From positions 1 to 64,000 of the forward strand of contig NZ_JAAIIG010000001.1 of assembly GCF_012932375.1 (NCBI RefSeq): a stretch of DNA of 64,000 nt, in the 5' to 3' direction. The number at the start of each line of letters is the position of its first letter. Position 1 is the stretch's first letter. This DNA comes from Bifidobacterium olomucense (GTDB lineage: Bacteria > Actinomycetota > Actinomycetes > Actinomycetales > Bifidobacteriaceae). Below, piece after piece: positions 9,285-18,500 of this stretch. The translations under genes and the position numbers were made by a program. The notes below the pieces were generated by a model. The model ran no database searches. It had not been told where the DNA came from and worked only from the letters and a program-made list of their open reading frames with translations.

Positions 9285-10895
9285 ATGTCTGAAGAGACGT
9301 CGTCAACAGCGAGAGGCGCAGAATCCTCCTCCGTCAAACGATCTGGCTCTAGGGGCAAAGCCACTGGCGTGCGGTCCGGCGGCCAACTCGGTGACATCCC
9401 TCAGGAGCAGATCTCTCACGTCCTGTATTGGCGATTTTTCATCAATCTGGCGCTGATGCTATGCGATGCGGCCATGTTTATGATCGCCAGTGCCGCAGTG
9501 CTCGGCATCCGCGACGAGGCGCAGCCGTTTTACACTCCGCGCTTTGATTTCACGCTCAACACCACAGTGTATCTGATCATCACTGCGTTCATCTGGGTGT
9601 ATTCGCTCCGGGCGGTGGGCATATATCACCGTCACATCATTGGCGATGGGTATCAGATCAATGTGCTGCTGGTCAAAGGCATGGTGGTGTGCTGGGTGGT
9701 GCAGTGCGCCTTCAATTACTTCTTCAACTTCGATCTGACGCTCACCTCGCTGTGCCTGATGGTGATCGCCGGATGGCTGCTGACCATGATCGAGCGTGTG
9801 ATCACCCGCATGATGATCACGAGGGACCGTCGCAAAGGCGAATACGCGTATGACACGGTGGTCGTGGGATCGCCCGAAGGCATCATTCGCACGCTTAAGT
9901 TCCTGGCTCCCCGGCAGCAGCTCAGCTATCGACCGGTGGCCGTATGCCCGATCCATCTGAATACCGTGACTGACGCCGTTGAATCGGTGGAGGACATTGA
10001 GGCCCTGCAGCGTGCGATTCGCAAGGAGTGGGGTTCCTATCTGCCGGTATTGGAATACAGCGATCATCATCTGGCGCAGAACATCGTGAACATGAATGCC
10101 CAGACCGTAATGGTTGCCGATGAACTGCACCGTTATTCCGACAACTACAACATTTTCTCCGTGCGTATGGAATCGATGGGCTTGGAGATCGCCACGGTGA
10201 CTTCCGCTGCGGACACCACGAACCATGAGCTCCAGATTCGATACCTGCAGGGCGTTACGGTCGTGACCCAGCGGCTGGCGCAGTACACCCCGGCCCGTCG
10301 CCTGGCCAAGCGTTTGTTTGACCTTGTGGTTTCGTCCTTGGCGATTCTTGTTTCTCTGATCGTCACGATTCCGGTGGCCATCGCCATCAAGGTGACCGAC
10401 GGCGGTCCGGTGTTCTACAAGCAGACCCGTCTGGGCCTGCGCGGCAAGCCGTTCCAGATGTACAAGTTCCGTTCGATGGTGGTCAACGCCGACGAGCTCA
10501 AGGCCAAACTGGCTGAGGAAAGCGGTCAGACCGATCGTTTCATCTTCAAGATGAAGAATGATCCGCGCATCACCAAGGTCGGTCATTTCATTCGCCGCTT
10601 CTCCATCGACGAATTGCCGCAGTTCCTCAATGTGTGGCTGGGAGACATGTCCGTAGTGGGACCGCGTCCACCGCTGCCCGAGGAATATGCGCGTTATAGC
10701 AAGCTGTACGCCACGCGTATGCTCACCAAGCCCGGCATTACCGGTCCCTGGCAGGTTTCGGGACGCTCCGACCTGTCCGAGGAGGAGAGCGAGGCGTTGG
10801 ACGTGGCTTATGTACAGAACTGGTCGATCACCGGAGACGTTGTGCTGCTGTTCCGCACAGTCGGCGCAGTACTCAGTCATCGTGGCGCGTACTGA
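9285..10895 (+). CDS. cpsD: Priming sugar-1-phosphate transferase for exopolysaccharide
   Basis: The 536-residue membrane protein probably moves a sugar phosphate (galactose-1-P or glucose-1-P) from a UDP-sugar to undecaprenyl phosphate, the first step of exopolysaccharide assembly. An N-terminal block of about four membrane segments (residues 45-190) and a nucleotide-binding-like central part precede a fifth membrane segment (about 345-370). The bacterial sugar transferase domain is at about 340-536, with KQTRLGLRGKPFQMYKFRSM, the acidic motif FSIDELPQFLNV and VVGPRPPLP. The symbol follows bifidobacterial usage. A tyrosine-phosphatase gene follows 177 bp downstream, which fits a capsule cluster. 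The first 40 residues are hydrophilic and serine/glycine-rich. Confidence 0.93.
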   Translation: MSEETSSTARGAESSSVKRSGSRGKATGVRSGGQLGDIPQEQISHVLYWRFFINLALMLCDAAMFMIASAAVLGIRDEAQPFYTPRFDFTLNTTVYLIITAFIWVYSLRAVGIYHRHIIGDGYQINVLLVKGMVVCWVVQCAFNYFFNFDLTLTSLCLMVIAGWLLTMIERVITRMMITRDRRKGEYAYDTVVVGSPEGIIRTLKFLAPRQQLSYRPVAVCPIHLNTVTDAVESVEDIEALQRAIRKEWGSYLPVLEYSDHHLAQNIVNMNAQTVMVADELHRYSDNYNIFSVRMESMGLEIATVTSAADTTNHELQIRYLQGVTVVTQRLAQYTPARRLAKRLFDLVVSSLAILVSLIVTIPVAIAIKVTDGGPVFYKQTRLGLRGKPFQMYKFRSMVVNADELKAKLAEESGQTDRFIFKMKNDPRITKVGHFIRRFSIDELPQFLNVWLGDMSVVGPRPPLPEEYARYSKLYATRMLTKPGITGPWQVSGRSDLSEEESEALDVAYVQNWSITGDVVLLFRTVGAVLSHRGAY

Positions 10896-11072
10896 GGCGC
10901 ATTCCGAGTCTGCTCAAGAGAGCAAGAGATAGATCAAGAGATATTGTTGCCATTGCGGTGTGATGTTCTCCAGATTTTGAGTAGAATGAGCTGCTAGTGG
11001 TTTGCACGCAGGCCGCAATGTAGCGCGTTGCAAGCGCTACCGCCCAGGAACACGAAGAGAAAGACTAAGCCC

Positions 11073-11678
11073 ATGCATATTATGTTCGTCTGCACCGGCA
11101 ATATATGTCGTTCTCCTATGGGCGAACTCCTGCTCACCAAATATCTGGCCGGCACCACGATTCGCGTGTCCAGCGCTGGCACTCACGGTCTGCCGATGCA
11201 TCAGATGGATCCTTCGAGCGCCACGCTGATGCAAAGCGTGGGCATCGAGCCGAGCGGCTTCCGGTCCCGCCGACTGACGCAGGATATGGCCCGCTCCGCA
11301 GATCTGATTCTGTGCTTTGAGAAAGATCAGCGCAAGGATATCGTCACCTTGGCGCCGACTGCGGTGCGCTATACGTTCCTGTTGGGCGACTTTGCCAATA
11401 TGTGTGAGTATTGCGCCCGCAACGGTCTGGTCAAAGGCCTGACCATTCAGGAACGTCTGCAGTCGGTGATTGACGCTTCTTCCATCATTCGTCCGATGCT
11501 TCCTGAACCTGCGGATATCGAGGATCCGCACGGCAAGGAGTATGGCAAGTTTCGTATCGCCGCCGAGCAGACCAACAAGGCGCTGCGTACCATCCTCACC
11601 AGTATGCGCAAACATTATCGTGTGGAGGAGGCACCCGTCCGCCCTCAGATTACCAGCCAGTACGCGTACACCGTCTGA
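11073..11678 (+). CDS. Low-molecular-weight protein tyrosine phosphatase (Wzb-like)
   Basis: The protein is 201 residues from the ATG at 11073; an upstream in-frame start at 11028 would add a basic stretch unlike the family. The P-loop CX5R is VCTGNICRSPMGE at residues 6-18, with the DP general-acid motif in IEDPHGKEYG near residue 150. In exopolysaccharide loci such phosphatases dephosphorylate the tyrosine-kinase chain-length regulator. Neither that kinase nor a Wzz protein is in this window, so the partner must be elsewhere or absent. It is slightly longer than the usual 150 residues owing to an insertion around residues 100-140. Confidence 0.92.
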   Translation: MHIMFVCTGNICRSPMGELLLTKYLAGTTIRVSSAGTHGLPMHQMDPSSATLMQSVGIEPSGFRSRRLTQDMARSADLILCFEKDQRKDIVTLAPTAVRYTFLLGDFANMCEYCARNGLVKGLTIQERLQSVIDASSIIRPMLPEPADIEDPHGKEYGKFRIAAEQTNKALRTILTSMRKHYRVEEAPVRPQITSQYAYTV

Positions 11679-11722
11679 AAGTACTGGCTGGACATTACTG
11701 AAGTAGCGGCGGCCGAGGAACA

Positions 11723-11756
11723 GACCCGCAACATCGATGAATGCATGATGCGGGTC
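11723..11756 (+). terminator. Hairpin terminator after the phosphatase
   Basis: GACCCGCA at 11723-11730 pairs with TGCGGGTC at 11749-11756, extended by CAT/ATG, followed by a T-rich stretch (GTTCTTATATTTTC). It lies in the 256-bp gap before the polymerase gene. The rest of that gap is AT-richer and should hold a promoter, but I could not place it. Confidence 0.65.
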
Positions 11757-11934
11757 GTTCTTATATTTTCACCGTATCCTCGCACCATATTCACACGGCT
11801 TTACCTTCTGCCCGATACTGTTCGACTACAGTATCCGTGGACGAAATGGATGAAGGTATCGCAATATCGCCGAATGTTGATGCTGAATATTGATGAACGG
11901 GCGAGAACGAACGATGAATGACGGGAATTGATCG

Positions 11935-13437
11935 GTGACTACAGTGACCAATACTGAACTACGAACCGCAACGCAACACGAAACGCAGGCCACACCACAA
12001 TCCGCAGCGAGCCATGGTGCGGATACCGTCGATACGGACCTTGTCGAAGCCGATTTCAGCCGTGCCGGTGTCTCGCTCGATCGTGAGCCGGTACTGACCG
12101 ACGCCTCCGACTTCCTGTTCTATGCCGCACTGGCGGCTTTGCCGATCGATGGCACGGTGGCTGGGCCGTATATGCCGTTCTGGACTCCGCTTTCCCCGTG
12201 GCTGTTTCTGGCGTATGCGGTGGCCAACTGGCGTCGCCTGCCGCAAGTCTGGCACCGGTTCCGTGTGTTCTTCCTGTTTCCACTACTGTTGGTCGGATTG
12301 TCCGTATTCGACTGGAGTCAGGTGACTTTCCACCGACTGCCGGTGATCATCTCGTTCTCCGGTGTGATCGGTGCGCTGGCTTGCCTGATCTCGCTTGATA
12401 TTGCGCTGCGTATCAAGCGACTGTCCTGGCGTCGCATGGTGGATCTGCTGGTTATCGTCTACTGGTTCGCGTTCGCCGTGGGTGTACTGCAACGGCTGTC
12501 GATTATGTTCGACTGGACTTACGTGCGTGATTTCTTCGTGCGTCTGATGAGTCGGCAGTATTTGACGGATGCCTCGCAGTGGGGAGGAGGCCGCCCACAG
12601 TTCCTGTTTGCCGAGCCCAGCTATATCGGCATGCATCTGTTCGGCATTCTGCTGCCGCTGATTTGGCTGTTGCGTGGGCGTGATCGCGCGCGTGCGAACC
12701 GTCTGCGTGTACTGGTGGTGGTATTCGCCGTGGGCTCGGTGCTGATGGGCGCTGGCGTACGGATCATTTTGGATTCGATTATCGCGTTGATGATTGTGAT
12801 TATCGAGGCGAACGCTTGGCGTACGTGGCGCGGACGTCTTATGGCTTGTGCTGAGCTGATCGGTACGGCGGTGCTGGGCGCGCTCAGTGTATCTGTGAAT
12901 CATCGGTTGAGTTCGATTGCCGAGCTTGGGTTTGACGGTGATGGTTCGTTCTATGCCCGTCTGTGGCAGTCTCTGGGGCCGGCGGCCGGTGTGCTGAAGC
13001 ATCCGATGCGGCTGCTGTTCGGGTACGGTGCCGGCAATCTTTCCGATGCCACCCATGAAGGTGCCGACGCTGCAGTGCATGCGTTGGAACGATTGGGTCT
13101 CAATGCATCGGCTCCCAAAGGGTGGTATGCGCAGGTGACGCCCACCAATATGTTCACTATGAGCGCTTATACCAGTTTCTTCGTGGAATTCGGGGCGTTG
13201 GCTTCGCTGGTGCTGGTGGTGATGGTGTTGTGGCATGTGGGGCGTAATCGCGCATGGAATAAAACCATGGTGTGCTGGCTTGTGCTCGTGATCTACCTGT
13301 ATGTGCAGTTCGAGGGATATGCGTTCTACGCTCTGCCGATGTTCGTGTGGGCGGCGGGTGCCGTCGGTGCCGGGTTGGTTCCGAATATGTGCAGAAGTGG
13401 CGAGCAGCATGTATCTGTTCAGCCGCTCGGGGCATAA
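11935..13437 (+). CDS. Polysaccharide polymerase / O-antigen ligase-like membrane protein
   Basis: The 500-residue protein has a hydrophilic N-terminus (about 60 residues), then about eleven membrane segments with a large loop at about 330-410. This is the layout of Wzy polymerases and O-antigen ligases. Sequence identity in these families is low, so the call rests on topology and on the position behind the priming transferase and phosphatase. It would polymerise lipid-linked repeat units on the outer face of the membrane. The proposed start is a GTG at 11935 with only weak ribosome binding. A downstream start cannot be excluded because the first 60 residues look unstructured. Confidence 0.7.
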   Translation: MTTVTNTELRTATQHETQATPQSAASHGADTVDTDLVEADFSRAGVSLDREPVLTDASDFLFYAALAALPIDGTVAGPYMPFWTPLSPWLFLAYAVANWRRLPQVWHRFRVFFLFPLLLVGLSVFDWSQVTFHRLPVIISFSGVIGALACLISLDIALRIKRLSWRRMVDLLVIVYWFAFAVGVLQRLSIMFDWTYVRDFFVRLMSRQYLTDASQWGGGRPQFLFAEPSYIGMHLFGILLPLIWLLRGRDRARANRLRVLVVVFAVGSVLMGAGVRIILDSIIALMIVIIEANAWRTWRGRLMACAELIGTAVLGALSVSVNHRLSSIAELGFDGDGSFYARLWQSLGPAAGVLKHPMRLLFGYGAGNLSDATHEGADAAVHALERLGLNASAPKGWYAQVTPTNMFTMSAYTSFFVEFGALASLVLVVMVLWHVGRNRAWNKTMVCWLVLVIYLYVQFEGYAFYALPMFVWAAGAVGAGLVPNMCRSGEQHVSVQPLGA

Positions 13438-13566
13438 TAGGCGATTGGTGTGCCGCGTAAGAGAATACGTAGGTTCTGCGTAGGCGGTAAATGCGGCCGC
13501 GAATCGTGGTCGCGCATTGATAGCGATATGAAGGAAAACAGCGGTTTCGGGAACGAGGACGAGAAT

Positions 13567-15402
13567 ATGAGCAGACGTAGGGCAAGCCATATGGCGGTGG
13601 CACGACACACCAGGCATCGCGTATGGCCGTGGGTGGTATCGATTCTGGCGTTGCTCATGCTGGTGCTGGCCGTGGTCGGTGGCTGCGGCTGGAAGCTCTA
13701 CAACGAGGCCAAGCAGGTCAAGGTGCATGAAGAACAGGCGATGCAGCTGCTCGGACAGGTGTCCGATCTGAGTAATCTCAACAACATCGACGCGGTCAGC
13801 CAGCAGGTCACTAAAGCGCAAGCTGAGACTTCCGCCGCGAACACCATTGCACACGGCAGCCTCTGGAATCTGGCGTCGAAGCTGCCGGTATATGGCGACG
13901 ACATCACCACCGTACAGGGCATGACTTCCGTGGTGGATTCACTGGTCAGCGATTCGGTGCCACAGTTCATGGATACGCTGAACACGTTGAAGAACTCGCA
14001 GCTGACCTCCGGTGACGGGCAGCTCAACCTGCAGCCCATTCTCGAAGCGCAGAAGAGCATCACCGCGGCGAATACGTCGCTACAGAAGCAGGTACAGCGC
14101 TACCGCGACTTGCCTACGGCCCATATCGATATGGTGAAAAGCGCCTATGAGCAGGGCAACACGAAGCTCACCAAGATGGCGGATACCATCGATCAGATGT
14201 CCAAAACCTTCCAGATTCTGCCGGATTTCTTGGGCTCCGGCGAGCCTCGCCACTATGCGCTGATGGCCATGACCACGTCTGAGGAACGTTCCTCCGGCGG
14301 TTTGATCGGTTCCGTGGGAATGGTCACTACGGATAACGGCAAGATCAGCATTGGTGACTTCCGCTCCAACAGTGATTACGTGCCTTATGGCTCAGGCGAT
14401 CCCACCAGTGATGAGAGCCGTATCTTCACCACATGGGGACCTCTGCATATGTCCTTCGACGTGCGTGATTTGGCTGCCTATCCGGACACCTCACGCACCG
14501 CCGAAGGCATGCGTGCCATCTGGCAGCGCACGCCGTGGGGCGCCGAGACTCAGCTGGATGGCGTGCTGCTGGTGGATCCGGTGTTCCTGCAGGAGCTCAC
14601 CAATATCAGCGGCAACATCACCTTGTCTGACGGTCGTGTGCTGGACGGCAGCAACACCGCCGAGTTCCTGTTGAATACGGTGTATATGGATTATCCGATC
14701 GCCGAGACGGATGCCTACTTCCAGCAAGTGGCCGAACAGACGGTGGGCAGCATGTTCTCCAATATCGATCTGACCCGTCTGACCAAGGTGGCCCAGCTGA
14801 TGGGCAGCATGGCCAAGGGACGTCATTTCTCGATGTACTCGTTTGATGAGACCGTACAGAAAACCATCAACGAAGCCGGATTCACCGCGCAGACCCCGAG
14901 CAGTGAGGAACATCCGCAGGTGGGTGTGTATATCACGGAGCAGAATCCGTCAAAGATGGGTTGGTATATCCACCGTACTTCCAAGATCACGCGTTCCAAT
15001 TGCAATGGCGATGGCTCACAGACCTACCATGTGGAATACACGATGACCAATGTGCTGACCAGCGATCAGGTCTGGTCGTTGATCGATTATATCCGTGGCG
15101 CAAATCAGGACCAGTATGGCAAAGGCGTAGAGAAGACGCTTATCTATGCCCCTGCCGGCGGCAGCTTGACGAATCTACAAACCTCCGGCGGATCGGTGAC
15201 CGATAGCCGCCAGGAAACATTGAACGGAAAGACGGTGTATGCCAGCATCGCCACCATCGCTCCCGGCGAATCCGTCACCTACTCCTTCGACGTGACTACC
15301 TCCACCAAGGCCGTCTCCGACCTGACCGTTGACCAAACGCCGATGGGCTGGGCCGATCCCGGCGTCACCACTGACACCGCCGCTTGCTCCATCGATAAGT
15401 AA
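13567..15402 (+). CDS. DUF4012 domain protein, cell-surface
   Basis: The 611-residue protein is taken from the ATG at 13567, which has GAGGACGAG upstream; in-frame starts at 13450 (GTG) and 13528 would add up to 39 residues. A basic N-terminus precedes one membrane segment (about residues 19-43), after which the chain is extracytoplasmic. The rest matches the actinobacterial DUF4012 layout: a helical region (about 50-215), then a conserved core (about 220-480) with TTSEERSSGGLIGS, GDFRSNSDYVPYG and LDGVLLVDPVFLQEL. Members often sit in capsule or exopolysaccharide loci and share the LytR-CpsA-Psr neighbourhood, but their biochemical activity is unknown. It overlaps no neighbour and precedes the giant surface protein. 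Confidence 0.85.
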   Translation: MSRRRASHMAVARHTRHRVWPWVVSILALLMLVLAVVGGCGWKLYNEAKQVKVHEEQAMQLLGQVSDLSNLNNIDAVSQQVTKAQAETSAANTIAHGSLWNLASKLPVYGDDITTVQGMTSVVDSLVSDSVPQFMDTLNTLKNSQLTSGDGQLNLQPILEAQKSITAANTSLQKQVQRYRDLPTAHIDMVKSAYEQGNTKLTKMADTIDQMSKTFQILPDFLGSGEPRHYALMAMTTSEERSSGGLIGSVGMVTTDNGKISIGDFRSNSDYVPYGSGDPTSDESRIFTTWGPLHMSFDVRDLAAYPDTSRTAEGMRAIWQRTPWGAETQLDGVLLVDPVFLQELTNISGNITLSDGRVLDGSNTAEFLLNTVYMDYPIAETDAYFQQVAEQTVGSMFSNIDLTRLTKVAQLMGSMAKGRHFSMYSFDETVQKTINEAGFTAQTPSSEEHPQVGVYITEQNPSKMGWYIHRTSKITRSNCNGDGSQTYHVEYTMTNVLTSDQVWSLIDYIRGANQDQYGKGVEKTLIYAPAGGSLTNLQTSGGSVTDSRQETLNGKTVYASIATIAPGESVTYSFDVTTSTKAVSDLTVDQTPMGWADPGVTTDTAACSIDK

Positions 15403-15565
15403 CGTATCGATACGTTCGCCACGGGAGGTCTCATCGACAGCCCTCGTTCATACTGCGCTGCCCCCTCTTTGTCCCCGTTTTCCTAGACCTATCGCTACTA
15501 TGGAGCGCAGATGGGCAGATTGCCCTTGCACAAGGGTGCAGAGAAGAAGAAAGAGCAGCGCAAGT

Positions 15566-18500
15566 ATGACCATGCATCATGCGCAGAAGCAGAATGGCAA
15601 TGTCGAAGGCACCAGCGTTTCCACTGTGAATGCTGCACGCGCCAATCACGGCATTCGTAATATTCCCAACGCCATAATAGGATTCCTTGCGGCCTTGGCC
15701 GTCATGGCCACCGCATTCATCGCGCCTACCGCTTTCGCCAGCACTACCGAGGTCGGCAACCTGGTGTTCGTGGTGCGTTACCCAGGCGACACCGTAGGCG
15801 ACAATGCCACCGGTTTCAACGCGATCGTACCCAACGGATTCACCCATGCCGGCGACACCTACTGGCAGCGGTTCACCGACGAGACCTACGATGCCGAGAC
15901 GTCGGGCGTCAACACGCCTCCGAGCCTCAGGGAATACATCGCCGAAGCATCGGGCGGTACGGTCGACGTGAAGAACTCCTTCCCGCAGACTCAGCAGGAC
16001 GGCAAGGTCCAATACATCACCCTCGACCATGATGCCGACTACTACATTCAGCAGAACGCAGACGACAGCATCATTCGTGAGGTCGTCGCCAAGTCCAAAG
16101 CCATGGGCTTCACCAAAGCCGATCTTGATCGCAACGGTGACGGTTATCTGGACAACCTGACCATCATCGGTTCGGTCGCCAACACTAATACGCCCAATGT
16201 CGGACGATTCTTCGGCCACGAGGCCACGTTCTCCGACGAAAGCCAGACCATCGGCACCACCGGGCTCAAGGTGAGTTCCTACAACATGGTCTACTCGCTG
16301 TACAGCCCGTCGACGGCCTTGAGCCTGCGCCCGTACGGTCCCACCTCCGGACTGGTGGCCCACGAGTTCATTCATACGTTCGGTGCCCCCGACCTCTATC
16401 GTTACAGCTCCGACGTATCCGCCGATATTCCTGTGGGTATTTGGGATATCATGGCCGGCACCGCCAACGGTCTATCCTGGCCCACCGCGCAAACCAAGAA
16501 AGACATCGGCTGGCCGGTCGATATGACCGAGCAAACGCTCGGTGCCGCAGACGGTGAATCCTATACGATGACCAAATCCGGTCAGGCCATGATCTTCCGC
16601 TCGCCGTTGTCGTCCAGCGAATACTTCGTGGTCGAATACCGCACCAAGCAGGGTTCCATCGCCAAGCCCGATGGATCGCTCAAGGGTAACGGCATCATCG
16701 TCTACCGCATCGATACCAAGGTGGAGAACCACACCAATATCGAAGGTAAGGACTACCAGTACGTGTTCCGCCCGAACGGCGGCTACAAGAACGCGGATGC
16801 GCTGAATGCGCAGGCCGGTCTGCCTGCTTTCGGTGCCACGCGCACGACCATCGGCACTACTGATATGAGCAAGGGCCTTGCCGACGGCGCGGTGACGCTT
16901 GCCGATGGCAGCAATTCCGGTTTGGCCTTTGAAGTCACCGGACAGGATGATGGCTCGATTACCTTCAAGGTGACCCACGTCGATTACAACAACCTTGATC
17001 TGTGGAATCACGTGACCGATGGCAACAATGGACAGGGCTTCGACGGCACTACGATACAGTCGCCGAAAACCAGCAGCGCAACCGATGGCACGAATCTTTA
17101 TGTTTTGGGCATGAGTCAGACGAATCCTGCCATACCTCAGGTGCGTAAGTTCGACGGTGCCAACTGGACTACGCTTGATGCTTCATCGATCACCGGATAC
17201 AACGCCGCTGCCCTGGCTTGGCACGACGGCAAACTGTATTTGGCTGCCGCTTCGTACACCGGCAAGGGGATTGGCCTGTTTGCTTGGAATACGTCAAGCA
17301 GCAAGTGGGATACGGTTACCACCTTGCCCGATGCTTCGTTCACTAATGCGCTGTCGCTGGCGTCTGCAGCCGGCAATCTGGTAGTGGTTGCCGATGCTAA
17401 TGCATATATGCTGAGCGGCAGTTCACTCGTCAAGATGGGCGATGCGCTAGGAGCTTCGGTATCTGGTCCCTCTATCGTGGAGATGGACGGTGTTCCGGCT
17501 GTAATCTATGGGGACACTAATACCACAGTGAATCCTTGGATCGTCGCAACCAAAGTCGCACGATACATCAATGGCGCGTGGAACATCGCAACCATCTCCG
17601 GCTTCAATGGCGCGGCCAGCATTACCGGTAGCGCAACGGTAGGCGGTTCCACGTATACCGTGCTCTCTGCATTTGGGAAATCCCCGGTTCTGGTGAAGCT
17701 CACCAACGTCGATGGTGCCTTGAAGCAGCAGACACTTGCGCTCAAGGACGTGAATCTGTCGAGTGACGGAAGCCTCACCGCAGACGCCGATCACTTGTAC
17801 GTAACCGGTGTGGAAAGCACTGGCGCAGTCCATACGTACACGATTGCACTCAGCGATTTGACGGATGAAGTGTTCAACGCCGGTTCTATCAGTCCCAAGC
17901 AGCTTGGCGAACAAGTGGACTCTGGCAGATCCAGTGTCTCTAGCCAAATCGTTGGCGGCAATGTGATCGTGGTGTCCGGCAGCAGCAACTCCGGCAGTGT
18001 TTCCGTGCGTAAGTTCCCTGCTCCGAAGCCGGCTCCCAAGCAGCACGCCTACAAGGTGGAGCACTACCAGCAGAATGCTGAGGACGACGACTATACGCTC
18101 GCCGATACCGAAACCGGTCTGACCGCCACTACGGGAGATCTCGTCAAGGCCAAGGCAAAGGATTACACGGGCTTCACCAAGGTGGATATCGCGCAGTCTG
18201 TGGAATCCTCGGTACTGCCGGACAATGATGATCTCGTACTCAAGGTGTACTACAACCGCAATGTGCACACGGTCACCTATCAATCCACCGGTGACGTGCC
18301 GGAAGGAGCCAATAAGGTCCTGACTCAGGACGTACGTTTCGGGGCCAAGATCGCCAAGGCGAACGATCCGGAGGCAGTGTCCGGCTATCAGTTCGGTGGT
18401 TGGACTACGACCGATGTGACGGTCGCCTCTGATGGTACGTTCGTCATGCCGAACACCGACGTCACTTTTACCGGTACGTGGACGAAGGACAAGACTCCTG

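Noticed and set aside
12283-13854. 523-codon open frame on the minus strand antisense to the polymerase
   Set aside because: It overlaps genes with clear families on the other strand; its translation is histidine/glutamine/arginine-rich, as expected from antisense GC-rich DNA, with no recognisable domain.
15329-15565. Upstream extension of the giant surface protein gene
   Set aside because: The added 79 codons overlap the DUF4012 gene's end and contain no signal peptide; the signal sequence lies after the ATG at 15566.
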